From Galactobacter caseinivorans (GTDB lineage Bacteria > Actinomycetota > Actinomycetes > Actinomycetales > Micrococcaceae), in assembly GCF_003640665.1 (NCBI RefSeq), contig NZ_QQXL01000001.1, positions 620,001-684,000 on the forward strand: 64,000 nucleotides of DNA, given 5' to 3'. Of this stretch, positions 17,685 through 26,735 are shown one piece after another. The position numbers were made by a program, and so were the translations under genes. The notes under the pieces are model-generated. The model worked only from the letters and a program-made list of their open reading frames with translations. It did no database searches and was not told where the DNA came from. Position 1 is the stretch's first letter, and every line of letters starts with the position of its first letter.

Positions 17685-18953
17685 ATGAGTGTTGTTCGCC
17701 CGCCGTCCCTGACCGCCCTGACTGCCCTGCGCGAGAAGCTCTCCGCGCGGCTTCCCATCCGGGGTACCGGCAAGCCTGGTGGCGGGGACCCGCGTTCGGC
17801 GTCCACCAACCCAGAGGGCCCTGAGCAGTCGCCCGTTGAAGCCGCCTCCCTGGCCGGCCGGGGCCAGGCACACACCGCGCAGGCACGCGGCGTGCGGACC
17901 TTGGGCGGGAACCTGGAGACCGTGCTGCTGCCGCGACGCGCCGCCGATGCGCATGACGTGGTGATCGCGGTGGAGTTCTGCGGGCTCTGCCACTCGGACG
18001 TGCACGCCGCGCGAGGGGAGTGGGGCGGCCGTGCGCTGCCGCTGGTTCCCGGGCACGAGATCGTGGGCCGCGTGGTCGCAGTGGGATCAGAGGTCAGCCT
18101 GCATGCCGTGGGAGATCGAGTGGGGGTGGGCTGCCTGGTGGCCTCCTGCCGGGAATGCGACGAGTGCCGCGCCGGGCGTGAAATGTTCTGCGAGGTGGGC
18201 TCCGTGGGCACCTACGGCGCCTGGGATCGCTTCCACGACGAGCGCACGCAGGGCGGCTACTCCACGTCCGTGGTGGTGGCAGAGGACTTTGTGCTGCGCA
18301 TCCCCGAGGCACTTGATCCCGCGGCCGCGGCCCCGCTGCTGTGTGCGGGCATCACGACGTACTCCCCGCTGCGATCCGCGGGGGTGGGCCCCGGCAGCCG
18401 GGTGGCCGTGGCTGGGCTGGGCGGCCTGGGGCACCTCGCCGTCAAGATCGCCGTCGCCATGGGCGCGGAGGTGAGCGTCTTCACCACTAGCCCCTCCAAG
18501 GTGGATGCCGCGCTGGCGCTGGGTGCCAGCGACGTGGTGCTCTCCAGGGATCCCGAGGCCATGAAGGCCCAGACCCGCCACTTCGACGTCATCATCGACG
18601 CGATCGCCGCCGCACACGACCTCAACGCCCTGCTGCGTTGCCTGCGACCCACGGGCCGGCTGGTCCAGGTCGGTTTGCCGCCCGCAGAGGACGGCGCGGC
18701 ACAGGGCGGCGCCGGCGACACCGTCGCTCCCGTCGACTCCACGCTCTTGGTGCGCAACGGCCTCTCCCTGCATGGCTCCAAGATTGGCGGCATTCCTGAG
18801 ACGCAGGAGATGCTGGACTTCTGTGCGGAGCACGGCGTGGCCACGGACATCGAAATGGTCACGGCCCACGAGCTGGACGCCGCGTGGGAGCGCATGGTGG
18901 CCGGAGACGTGAAGTATCGCTTTGTGCTGGACGCCGCTACCCTCACCGATTGA
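17685..18953 (+). CDS. Zinc-dependent NAD(P) alcohol dehydrogenase (cinnamyl-alcohol/YahK-like)
   Basis: A medium-chain dehydrogenase: catalytic zinc motif CGLCHSD and PGHE, structural zinc cysteines CRECDECRAGREMFC, and the Rossmann motif GLGGLGHLAVK. This is the YahK/CAD-like subgroup that reduces broad aldehydes with NADPH. The ATG chosen gives 422 residues, including a lead of about 65 residues rich in Gly, Pro and Arg before the catalytic domain. The usual family length is about 350, so either the start lies further in (for instance a GTG before RTLGGNLETV) or the extension is real. It begins 19 nt after the sulfurtransferase stop and is probably in the same transcript. Confidence 0.85.
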   Translation: MSVVRPPSLTALTALREKLSARLPIRGTGKPGGGDPRSASTNPEGPEQSPVEAASLAGRGQAHTAQARGVRTLGGNLETVLLPRRAADAHDVVIAVEFCGLCHSDVHAARGEWGGRALPLVPGHEIVGRVVAVGSEVSLHAVGDRVGVGCLVASCRECDECRAGREMFCEVGSVGTYGAWDRFHDERTQGGYSTSVVVAEDFVLRIPEALDPAAAAPLLCAGITTYSPLRSAGVGPGSRVAVAGLGGLGHLAVKIAVAMGAEVSVFTTSPSKVDAALALGASDVVLSRDPEAMKAQTRHFDVIIDAIAAAHDLNALLRCLRPTGRLVQVGLPPAEDGAAQGGAGDTVAPVDSTLLVRNGLSLHGSKIGGIPETQEMLDFCAEHGVATDIEMVTAHELDAAWERMVAGDVKYRFVLDAATLTD

Positions 18954-18980
18954 GCCGAACCCTCTACCCAAGGAGTCAGC

Positions 18981-19409
18981 ATGCCTACCCTCTTCACGCA
19001 CATCATCAATGGCGATGTCCCGGGCCGTTTTGTGTGGAAGGACGAGCACTGCGTCGCCTTCTTGTCTATCGGCCCCCTGGCCGCGGGGCACACCCTGGTG
19101 GTGCCCCGTCAGGAAGTGGACCGCTGGACGGACGCCCCGACGGATCTGTTGGTTCACCTGACGGAGGTGGCGCAGGTGATCGGCAAGGCGCAGGTCGCCG
19201 CGTTTGGCTCGGCGCGGGCCGGGCTGGAGATCGCCGGATTTGAGGTCCCGCACCTGCACCTGCACGTCTGGCCCACCAACTCGATGGCGGACTTTGACCT
19301 GAGCAAGGCCCGCACGGACGTTCCGGCGGAGGAGTTCGACGCCGCTTTGCACACTCTGCGCGCGGCGCTCGTGGCGCAGGGGCACGGCGCGTACGTTCCC
19401 GAGGCCTGA
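18981..19409 (+). CDS. HIT-family nucleotide-binding hydrolase
   Basis: A 142-residue histidine-triad protein. It opens PTLFTHIINGDVPGRFVW, typical of bacterial HIT proteins, and has the triad PHLHLHVWP near residue 94. The family hydrolyses or transfers nucleoside phosphoramidates and dinucleotides; the true substrate of bacterial members is often unknown. An AAGGAG ribosome binding site precedes the ATG. It sits 27 nt downstream of the alcohol dehydrogenase gene, so it may share its transcript. Confidence 0.9.
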   Translation: MPTLFTHIINGDVPGRFVWKDEHCVAFLSIGPLAAGHTLVVPRQEVDRWTDAPTDLLVHLTEVAQVIGKAQVAAFGSARAGLEIAGFEVPHLHLHVWPTNSMADFDLSKARTDVPAEEFDAALHTLRAALVAQGHGAYVPEA

Positions 19410-19561
19410 CGCTGAGGCCGGCCTTGCGCTGCTGGGATTCGGCGGGAAGCTTGCGCTGAGCCGCTGAGCCGCTTGGTTCCCGGTGCCTGGTGCCTGGGAA
19501 TCGACCCAGATCATCCCGTGGTCTCTACCGGGGCCGCGGCGCCGCGGGCTAGCGTGGAGGA

Positions 19562-19906
19562 ATGTCCCTCACTCTTGCCCTCGTGACCATTGATGCCTCC
19601 GACGCCGTGCGCTTGGGAACCTTTTGGGCGGACGTGGTGGGTGCCAAGATCCACCTGACGGAGTCCGGCGCGTACGTGATGCTGGGCGGCGGCCAGCCCG
19701 GTCTGGCCTTTCAACAGGTGGACACACCCACGCCCGGCAAGAACAAGTTCCACCTGGACTTCGCCACCAACAACATTGCCGTTGAGGAGGCCCGGTTACT
19801 GGAACTTGGCGCCACCAAGATGGGCGATTTTGGTGACTCGAGTTTCCGCTGGGTGCAGTTCGCGGACCTTGAGGGCAACCTCTTTGATGTGGCGATCGAG
19901 GGCTAG
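19562..19906 (+). CDS. VOC-family (glyoxalase/bleomycin-resistance fold) protein
   Basis: A 114-residue single-module vicinal-oxygen-chelate protein: ALVTIDASDAVRLGTFWADVVGA at the start, KFHLDF in the middle and WVQFADLEGNLFDVA at the end, the usual VOC ending with the Glu metal ligand. Substrate unknown. GTGGAGGA directly precedes the ATG. Its TAG stop lies inside the left copy of the 6-bp duplication that flanks the MITE-like element, so before insertion the stop would have overlapped that of hrpA in a shared CTAG. Confidence 0.85.
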   Translation: MSLTLALVTIDASDAVRLGTFWADVVGAKIHLTESGAYVMLGGGQPGLAFQQVDTPTPGKNKFHLDFATNNIAVEEARLLELGATKMGDFGDSSFRWVQFADLEGNLFDVAIEG

Positions 19907-20274
19907 GTCTCTTACCCCGCCAGATGAGGTACGGGTTCGGCGGCCGCGCGGTAGTGACGGCCGGATGCGCCGGGCGACGCCGCATGAGCGGCATCGCGGG
20001 GTCCGCCGCCGCTCTGGGGGCGCTCAACATTTCCGGGGGGGCAAGTCCATCTCCCCAGGGCGCCCCCGGCCCCGCGCCTGCCACCTGATACGACATTTGC
20101 CGCGGTGCACAGCGTCATTTGTCGTATGAAGTGTCACTGCGCCGCAGCGACGTCGTACGAGGTGGCATTTGTGGCACGGGGTGGCAACCGGCCCCCGCAG
20201 ACCCGCGCCCGTCCGAACCCGAGGCAGGAACCCCGCCAACCGCGGACCTCACCTGGCGGGGTAAGACAGCTAGG
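19902..20274. mobile_element. MITE-like element (361 bp) with 23-bp TIRs and 6-bp target duplication GCTAGG
   Basis: The element body is 19908-20268. Its left end (19908-19930) and right end (20246-20268) are inverted repeats matching at 21 of 23 positions, with core TCTTACCCCGCCAG. Exact direct repeats GCTAGG flank it at 19902-19907 and 20269-20274. The target fits NCTAGN, the 6-bp duplication known for IS481-type elements. It encodes no credible protein. The interior holds nested hairpins: GGGGGCGC (20016-20023) with GCGCCCCC (20060-20067), and ATACGACA (20088-20095) with TGTCGTAT (20120-20127). Similarity between the two ends continues imperfectly past the TIRs (CGGGTTCGG on both sides). 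The autonomous partner is not in this window. It fills the gap between the convergent VOC gene and hrpA. Confidence 0.72.
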
Positions 20275-23200
20275 CCGTCAGCGCCTCTCGGATAGCGGCC
20301 CTGATGCGCTTAGGGGAGACCGAATAGGCGGTCCCCAGTTCCTGAGCAAACAGGGACACGCGCTGCTCCTCCAGCATCCACTTGACCGGTAGCAAAGCCG
20401 CGGGCGTGGTGGCGCCGGCCGGCGTGCGCTCCAGCGCGGCGTCGTACTCGTCCTCTAGCTCCTGGATCACGTCCACGCCCTGCAGATCCTTGGTTACTGC
20501 CCCGGCCTGGACCTTCGCCAGTCGCCGTTCCACCGCGGTGAGGTATCTCGGCACGTGCGCCAGTTGCGCGTAGCCGGTGCTGGCCACGAAACCCGGGTAG
20601 ACCAGCCCCCGCATCTGCGACTTCACGTCCTCCACGGTCTCCTTCAAAGCGCCGGAGCTCATGCGCGCCAAGAGATTGGTCACGCGCACCGAGGCGGCCA
20701 GGATCTTCTCCACGGTGGAGGAGACGGTGAAGACGGTATCGATCAGGTCCGCTCGCACCAGGTGGAACAGCGAGGTGAACTCGCTCTTCATCATGGGCAG
20801 GGTGGGCGGGACCAGCTTGTCGATTCCCGCCCAGGTGCAATCGCGAATCAGCGAGTCCACGGTGCCGTGCGGCGATTGGCTAAAGGCCAGTTTTTCTTTG
20901 TTATTGAGGTGATCAAGCACGTAGCGCTGCGGCGACGGCACGGTCAGCTGCAGCAGCCGAATCACCCCGCGGCGGTGCCCCGCCTCGCGCTCGGACGCAT
21001 TCCGGTAGACGGTCAGGTCCACATGCTCACCGCGGTCCACCAGCCCGGGGAAGCCCGTGATCTGCTGCCCCTTCACGGTCGTGGCGACCTTGTCAGGCAG
21101 CTTGCCGTGCTCGCCCAAGTCATCCGGCCAGGACGTGAGCCCGGTGCGCTGCCACGGGCTCGGTGCGGCCGGCGGAGTGGTCTTGGCGGCGCCGCGCGCC
21201 CCGCGTGAGGAGCGCGCAGTGCCCGACGACGCGGCGTCGGGCAGGTCAGAAGGCCCGGCACCGGGGCGGCCGGGCTTACCCCGCCCGGCTGCGGCCTCCA
21301 GCTTCTCCGCGCTGGTGCCAAGCGAGGCGGCGATGGCGCGGCGATTCTCGCCGGCCAACTGCGCCTGCAGCGTGGGCAGATCGCGGGAGGTGCCCAGGAT
21401 CTTGCCGCGATCACCGATCACCTCAAAGGCGGGGCGCAGGTGATCCGGGATGCGGGAGAGATCCCAGGAGCCGGGCGGAATCACCACGCCCTTGAGCCGG
21501 CGCAGCGCCAACTCCAGCGCGGCGAGCAGGTCATCCTGGGCCGGGTCGGCGTCCTGCGCCAGTGCTGCGACTGCCGCCCTGGCCACGTCCGGGGCGGGCA
21601 CAAAGTTCTTGCGCACGGCCTTGGGAAGGGACTTAATCAGCGAGGTGATCAGCTCCTCCCGCAGCCCGGGCACGCCCCAACGGAAACGAACCGGGTCCAA
21701 CTGGTTCAGGAAGAGCACGGGAACGCGCACAAAGACGCCGTCGGAGCTGGCGCCGGTCGGGTCAAACTCGTAGCGAAGCTCCAGCTGCAGCGAACCCATG
21801 GGCCAGGTGCGTGGGTAGGCGTCCTGGTCCAGCTCGTCCTCGCCGGCCTGCAGCAGCGCCTCCGGATCAAAGTCAAGCAGGCGCCCGTTGGTGGCCTTCT
21901 CTTCCTTCCACCAGGCGTCAAAGGCACGCTCGTCCGTGATGGTGGCGGGCAGGCGCTGGTCGTAGAACTCAAACAGGTCCTCGTCGGAGACACGCAGGTC
22001 CCGCCGGCGCAGCCGGGCCTCCAGCTCCTCAATCTCCTGCAGACGCTGGTGATTGCGCTGGAAGAAGGCGTGGCGCGTGGCCCAGTCGCCCTCCACCAGG
22101 GCGTGGCGAATGAAGAGCTCGCGGGCCAGACGCGGGTTGACCCGGCCCAGGAGCACGGTGCGCTGGGCCACGACGGGCACACCAAAGACGGTGACCTTCT
22201 CATAGGCAAGCGAGGAACCCTGGCGCCGGGACCAGTGCGGCTCGGAGAAGGACTTCTTGACCAGGTGCGGCGCCACCAGCTCCACCCAGTCGGGATCAAA
22301 GACGGCGACCGTGCGGGCCCACAGCCTGCTGGTCTCCACCAGCTCCGCCGCCATGGCCCAGGTGGGCTTCTTCTTGAACAGGGCGGAGCCCGGGAAGATC
22401 GCAAAGCGGGTGCCGCGGGCGCCGGCATACTCGCGCTTGCGCTCATCCCACAGGCCAATGTGGCTGACTAGGCCGGCGAGCAGCGACTGGTGCACGGCGT
22501 CATGCTGACCCACCGGGTCCACCTCGCGCCCGCGCACATTCAGGCGCAGCGGCTTGGAGAGTTGCTTGAGCTGGCCAAAGAGGTCCTGCCACTCGCGCAC
22601 GCGCAGGTAGTTGATGAACTCGTTCTTGCACAGGCGGCGGAAGGCGGAAGAGGAGAGCTCCTCCTGCTTTTCCTGCAGGTAGCGCCACAGGTTCAGATAG
22701 CCCGTGAAATCCGAGTTCTCATCCACGAAGCGCGCGTGCAGCTCCGCCGCGCGCTGGCGCTTGCCGGACTCCTCGGTGGGGCGCTCGCGCGGATCCTGCA
22801 GCGAGAGCCCGGCGGCCAGCACCAGAACCTCGGTGGCGCAGCCGCGCTTGCCCGCCTCCAGGATCATGCGGCCAAGGCGCACGTCCACGGGGAGCTGGGC
22901 CAGGTCGCGACCGGTGCGGGTGATGGCGCCGAGCTTGCCCTCGCCCACCGCGCCCAGCTCTCGCAGCAGGGTGACGCCGTCGTTGACCGCGCGGGATTCC
23001 GGCGGCTCAACAAAGGGGAAATTCACCACGTCCGCGGGATGATCAACTACGCGCATGGAGGACATCTGTAAGATGACGGAGGCCAGGTTGGTGCGCAGGA
23101 TTTCCGGGTCGGTGAACTTGGGGCGCGCCTCATAGTCCTCTTCGGAGTACAGGCGAATGGCAATGCCGTCTGAGACGCGGCCGCAACGCCCGGAGCGCTG

Positions 23201-24355
23201 GTTGGCGCTGGCCTGGCTCACGCGCTCAATCGGCAGACGTTGGACCTTGGTGCGGTGCGAGTAACGCGAAATGCGCGCCACGCCCGTGTCCACCACGTAC
23301 TTGATGCCGGGGACCGTCAGGGAGGTCTCTGCGACGTTGGTGGCCAGGATGATGCGGCGCTTGGAGCCCGGGCGGAAGACGGCGTGCTGCTCCGCCAGGG
23401 AGAGGCGGGCAAAGAGCGGCAGCACCTCGGCGTCACGCAGGCGGGCGTGGCGGGGCACCATGCTGCGCAGCGCCTCCGCCGCGTCGCGAATCTCGCGCTC
23501 GCCTGAGAAAAAGATCAGCACGTCCCCGTCCGGTTCACGGGAGAGTTCAACGACCGCGTCGCAGACCGCGTCCACCATGTCGCGATCGGTGCCACCGGCA
23601 CTGACCTCTAGCTCATCCCCGCCGTCCTCGTCATCGGGGGAGAGGGGGCGGTAGCGGATCTCCACGGGGAAGGTGCGCCCGGAGACCTCGATGACCGGGG
23701 CGGGCCGGACATGGGTGATGCTCCTTCCGCCCTCCACGACGCGCACCTCAGAGGAAGGGAGTTCGACGGCGCCGTCATCGGCGGGTGCCGCGGCCGCACC
23801 GAAGTGCCTGGCGAAGCGGTCCGGATCAATCGTGGCGGAGGTAATGATGACCTTGAGGTCGGGGCGCTGGGACAGGACGCGCTTCAGGTGGCCCAGGAGT
23901 ACGTCGATGTTGAGGCTGCGCTCGTGGGCCTCGTCGATGATGATGGCGCTGTAGCGAGAGAGCAGTGAGTCATGCTGGATCTCCGCCAGCAAGATGCCGT
24001 CCGTCATGAGCTTGAGGCGCGTGGATTCCGAGGTTTCGCCGGTAAAGCGGACCTGGAAGCCCACCTCCTCGCCGATCTTGACCTGGAGCTCCTCGGCGAT
24101 GCGCTCTGCCACGGTCCGCGCGGCCAGACGCCGCGGTTGGGTGTGACCGATCAGGCGGTGGCGGGGCTTTGTGTCCTTGCCCTCCACCGCATCCGCCAGG
24201 CCGAGTTCCAGGAGCATCTTGGGCAGCTGCGTGGTTTTGCCGGATCCCGTTTCTCCCGCGACAACCACCACTTGGTTCTCGCGGATGGCCTTCATGATGT
24301 CCTCGCGGCGGGCGGAGACGGGCAGGGACTCGGGGTAGGAGATTGTCAGGGCCAT
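20270..24355 (-). CDS. hrpA: ATP-dependent RNA helicase HrpA (DEAH family)
   Basis: A 1361-residue DEAH-box helicase of full HrpA length. Motifs in order: GETGSGKTT near residue 33, TQPRRLAART, DEAH near 139, SATID, LATNVAETSLTVPGI and QRSGRCGR; the rest includes the helicase-associated region and the large C-terminal domain typical of HrpA. In E. coli HrpA resolves stalled or collided ribosomes. Start: the ATG giving MALTISYPESLPVS; an earlier in-frame start would add 12 residues without support. The TAG stop lies in the right GCTAGG copy flanking the MITE-like element. It diverges from the oxidoreductase gene. Confidence 0.93.
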   Translation of the reverse strand: MALTISYPESLPVSARREDIMKAIRENQVVVVAGETGSGKTTQLPKMLLELGLADAVEGKDTKPRHRLIGHTQPRRLAARTVAERIAEELQVKIGEEVGFQVRFTGETSESTRLKLMTDGILLAEIQHDSLLSRYSAIIIDEAHERSLNIDVLLGHLKRVLSQRPDLKVIITSATIDPDRFARHFGAAAAPADDGAVELPSSEVRVVEGGRSITHVRPAPVIEVSGRTFPVEIRYRPLSPDDEDGGDELEVSAGGTDRDMVDAVCDAVVELSREPDGDVLIFFSGEREIRDAAEALRSMVPRHARLRDAEVLPLFARLSLAEQHAVFRPGSKRRIILATNVAETSLTVPGIKYVVDTGVARISRYSHRTKVQRLPIERVSQASANQRSGRCGRVSDGIAIRLYSEEDYEARPKFTDPEILRTNLASVILQMSSMRVVDHPADVVNFPFVEPPESRAVNDGVTLLRELGAVGEGKLGAITRTGRDLAQLPVDVRLGRMILEAGKRGCATEVLVLAAGLSLQDPRERPTEESGKRQRAAELHARFVDENSDFTGYLNLWRYLQEKQEELSSSAFRRLCKNEFINYLRVREWQDLFGQLKQLSKPLRLNVRGREVDPVGQHDAVHQSLLAGLVSHIGLWDERKREYAGARGTRFAIFPGSALFKKKPTWAMAAELVETSRLWARTVAVFDPDWVELVAPHLVKKSFSEPHWSRRQGSSLAYEKVTVFGVPVVAQRTVLLGRVNPRLARELFIRHALVEGDWATRHAFFQRNHQRLQEIEELEARLRRRDLRVSDEDLFEFYDQRLPATITDERAFDAWWKEEKATNGRLLDFDPEALLQAGEDELDQDAYPRTWPMGSLQLELRYEFDPTGASSDGVFVRVPVLFLNQLDPVRFRWGVPGLREELITSLIKSLPKAVRKNFVPAPDVARAAVAALAQDADPAQDDLLAALELALRRLKGVVIPPGSWDLSRIPDHLRPAFEVIGDRGKILGTSRDLPTLQAQLAGENRRAIAASLGTSAEKLEAAAGRGKPGRPGAGPSDLPDAASSGTARSSRGARGAAKTTPPAAPSPWQRTGLTSWPDDLGEHGKLPDKVATTVKGQQITGFPGLVDRGEHVDLTVYRNASEREAGHRRGVIRLLQLTVPSPQRYVLDHLNNKEKLAFSQSPHGTVDSLIRDCTWAGIDKLVPPTLPMMKSEFTSLFHLVRADLIDTVFTVSSTVEKILAASVRVTNLLARMSSGALKETVEDVKSQMRGLVYPGFVASTGYAQLAHVPRYLTAVERRLAKVQAGAVTKDLQGVDVIQELEDEYDAALERTPAGATTPAALLPVKWMLEEQRVSLFAQELGTAYSVSPKRIRAAIREALTA

Positions 24356-24411
24356 AGCGGGATTCAGTCTAGTGCCGCCCGGGGTGACCAAGGTGACTGT
24401 TCATGACCGGC

Positions 24412-24442
24412 TTGATGAGTACACTCATTATTGAGTATGCTC
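24412..24442 (+). promoter_or_regulatory. Promoter and TetR-type operator of the oxidoreductase gene
   Basis: Inverted repeat GAGTACACTCA (24417-24427), N4, TGAGTATGCTC (24432-24442), with 9 of 11 positions paired. It is embedded in a promoter-like pair, TTGATG (24412-24417) and TATGCT (24436-24441), with an 18-nt spacer. The same 11-4-11 architecture and TACACTCA core recur before the tetR gene, so both are probably bound by that regulator. Confidence 0.65.
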
Positions 24443-24485
24443 GGTAATAAGAGAGTCTCAGGAGCCGATCAGGGAGCGCAGCATC

Positions 24486-25481
24486 ATGAAAGCCTTTGCC
24501 ATCAACAGTTACGGCGCCCCGCTCGCTGCGGTGGACGTCGATGAGCCCACAGTGCGTGAGGACGAGGTCCTGGTCCAGGTGCGGGCGGCGGGCCTGAACC
24601 AGCTGGATGAGAAGATCCGGATCGGTGAATTCAAGCAGATCCTTCCCTACGAGTTCCCCGTGGTTCTTGGTCACGATCTGGCCGGCGTGGTGATGGCGGT
24701 GGGCTCGGCCGTGCGCAACTTCACGCCCGGGGATGAGGTCTATGGGAGGCCGCGCAAGGACAGCATCGGGACCCTGGCGGAGCTGGTCTCGGTGCCTGCT
24801 GCGGATCTCGCCCTGAAGCCTGCCTCCGTCAACTTCGACGAGGCCGGGTCCCTGCCGCTGGTGGCACTCACCGCGTGGCAGGCGCTGGTGGAGCGCGGAG
24901 ACGTTCGGCCGGGTCAGAGGGTCTTGATTCACGCCGGTGCCGGCGGCGTGGGATCGGTGGCCATCCAGTTGGCCAAGCACCTGGGGGCCATTGTCACCAC
25001 CACGGCCAGCGCGGCGAATGAGGATTTTGTGCGCGAGCTGGGAGCAGACGAAGTCATTGACTACCGCACCCAGGACTTTGAGAACGCCGAGGCCCGCTAC
25101 GACCTGGTGCTGGAGAGCCTGGGGGGAGAGAATCTCGTCAAGTCGCTGCGCGTACTCAAGCCGGGCGGTGTGGTGGTGGGCATCTCCGGCCCGCCGGACC
25201 CCGCGTTTGCCCGCGAAGCCGGCCTGAATCCCGTCATGCGCCTGGCCATCGCCGGGATGAGCGCGAGCGTGAGGCGCCAGGCAAAGAAACTGGGTGTGCG
25301 TTACGAGTTTTTGTTCATGCATGCCAGCGGCGAACAGCTGGGCCACATCGCGACCCTCGTTGACCAGGGAAGTCTGCAACCCGTCGTCGGGCACGTGTAT
25401 CCCTTCGCCGAGTCGGTGCGGGCCTTGGAGCATCTGGCCAAGGGTGGCGGCCGCGGCAAGATCGTCGTCAGCCTCCCCTGA
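24486..25481 (+). CDS. NADP-dependent MDR oxidoreductase (quinone oxidoreductase-like)
   Basis: A 331-residue zinc-free medium-chain reductase of the QOR type: N-terminal GroES-like domain (VRAAGLNQLDEKIR, PVVLGHDLAGVV), cofactor motif HAGAGGVGSVAIQLAK near residue 150, and the ending GRGKIVVSLP. The catalytic zinc ligands are absent. Relatives reduce quinones or electrophilic enones with NADPH, often as detoxification under TetR control. The 5' region carries an operator that is repeated in front of the next gene, a TetR regulator on the same strand, so the enzyme is probably induced by its substrate. Confidence 0.85.
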   Translation: MKAFAINSYGAPLAAVDVDEPTVREDEVLVQVRAAGLNQLDEKIRIGEFKQILPYEFPVVLGHDLAGVVMAVGSAVRNFTPGDEVYGRPRKDSIGTLAELVSVPAADLALKPASVNFDEAGSLPLVALTAWQALVERGDVRPGQRVLIHAGAGGVGSVAIQLAKHLGAIVTTTASAANEDFVRELGADEVIDYRTQDFENAEARYDLVLESLGGENLVKSLRVLKPGGVVVGISGPPDPAFAREAGLNPVMRLAIAGMSASVRRQAKKLGVRYEFLFMHASGEQLGHIATLVDQGSLQPVVGHVYPFAESVRALEHLAKGGGRGKIVVSLP

Positions 25482-25501
25482 ACGGCGCCTCGGCGGATAG
25501 T

Positions 25502-25527
25502 GAATACACTCACGACTGAGCGAGTTC
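25502..25527 (+). promoter_or_regulatory. Second TetR-type operator, upstream of tetR gene
   Basis: GAATACACTCA, N4 (CGAC), TGAGCGAGTTC: an 11-4-11 inverted repeat with 8 of 11 positions paired. It shares TACACTCA and TGAG with the operator at 24417-24442 and ends 22 nt before the regulator's ATG, which fits autorepression. Confidence 0.62.
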
Positions 25528-25549
25528 ACTTTTCCCAGGAAAGGACCCC

Positions 25550-26152
25550 ATGGCATCACCACCTCCGGCCCCAGGCCGCCGCGAGCGCAACAAGCAGGCC
25601 AAACTCGAGCGCATCGTGGCGGCCGCGGCGCAGCTCTTCTCCGAGCGCGGCGTAGCCGACGCCACGACCCAGCAGATCGCCGACGCGGCGGACATCGGAG
25701 CGGGAACACTTTTCCTGTATGCCAAGTCCAAGAGCGAGCTGCTGTTGCTGGTGCAGAACTCCGCCTACGCGGAGGCGTTGAGCCAGGGGAAGGCGGCTGC
25801 GCTCGCCGAGACGGTGCCGCTGGATGCCGTGATGGCGATAGTTCGGCCGGTGGTGGAGTGCAATCGAGTGCAGGTGGAGAACGGCAGAACCTACCTGCGC
25901 GAAATGGTGTTTGGTGATGCCACCGAGCCCCATCACCGCGAGGCGCTCACGCTCTCCGCCCAGACCGAGGAGGCCATCGCGGATGCCCTGGGCCGCACCG
26001 CGGACGTGCGCGGGGAGCGGGCCAGCGCGCTGGCGCACATCGTTTCTGCCGTCATGCTCCTGGCCATGTCCGCTCCAGCTAACACGCGCCTGAGCGCACC
26101 GGAACTGGTGCTGGACCTTCGCCAGCAGCTCGGGGTCTTGTTAGCGCGGTGA
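25550..26152 (+). CDS. TetR/AcrR-family transcriptional regulator
   Basis: A 200-residue regulator: N-terminal HTH (about 18-65) with RIVAAAAQLFSERGVADATT and IADAADIGAGTLFLYAKSKSELL, then a helical ligand-binding domain without a recognisable ligand motif. AAAGGA precedes the ATG. The matching operators in front of this gene and of the upstream oxidoreductase gene make these two its likely targets. The inducer is unknown. Confidence 0.9.
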   Translation: MASPPPAPGRRERNKQAKLERIVAAAAQLFSERGVADATTQQIADAADIGAGTLFLYAKSKSELLLLVQNSAYAEALSQGKAAALAETVPLDAVMAIVRPVVECNRVQVENGRTYLREMVFGDATEPHHREALTLSAQTEEAIADALGRTADVRGERASALAHIVSAVMLLAMSAPANTRLSAPELVLDLRQQLGVLLAR

Positions 26153-26170
26153 GCTAGCCGTTCAAGAGCG

Positions 26171-26683
26171 CTACCTGGTCAAGAGCGCTGCCAGCTCGCG
26201 TGCCTGCTCAAGGTCCCGCGTGATCACGGTGTAGCGGCGATCCGTGCCCACGCTCAGGGCAACGTGGGCGCTGCCGCCCACGTTCAGTCGCGTCCCCGCC
26301 TGAGACGTGGCCCTGCCGAGCACCGGCCAGTTGATCAGGCCCGGGTTCTGGCCGGAGTCCTCCGCCACGTCAACGTCTGTCACCTCCAGCAGCGGGAACC
26401 CGGCGCGGAAGAACGGGGCCGAGACGCTCACCATGGCGGGGCAACCGGCGCGCGTCACCGAGATTTTCATGGCGCGGCTCGCCCACCAGCTCAGCGCCAC
26501 CACCACCGCGGTGCCCAGGCCCCCGAAGAGATACAGGGCCGGACCACCGTCGGCGCCTGCGCTCGCGAAGGTCGGCACAAGAAGGAGGGCGCACAGGACC
26601 ACAGCCGCCAGGGCCAGCTGGCGCGCGACGCCGTGAGGCTGAACGGTGACGGTGCTTGCGTCCGGCTTGGCTGGGTGGTCCAT
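26171..26683 (-). CDS. Two-TM membrane protein, function unknown
   Basis: A 170-residue protein with two hydrophobic segments (about 22-45, LALAAVVLCALLLVPTFASA, and 50-67, LYLFGGLGTAVVVALSWW) followed by a beta-rich soluble domain (KISVTRAGCPAMVSVSAPFF, TRLNVGGSAHVALSVGTDRRY). The arrangement of two TM segments plus a small beta domain resembles actinobacterial membrane proteins with PH-like domains, but I cannot assign it firmly. It lies 52 nt downstream of the tyrosine phosphatase gene on the same strand and converges with the tetR gene. Confidence 0.72.
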   Translation of the reverse strand: MDHPAKPDASTVTVQPHGVARQLALAAVVLCALLLVPTFASAGADGGPALYLFGGLGTAVVVALSWWASRAMKISVTRAGCPAMVSVSAPFFRAGFPLLEVTDVDVAEDSGQNPGLINWPVLGRATSQAGTRLNVGGSAHVALSVGTDRRYTVITRDLEQARELAALLTR

Positions 26684-26735
26684 CTCTGCTCCTCGGTGTG
26701 CGCCAAGAGCGCCGTTGTGTGCTGGTCCACCCAGA

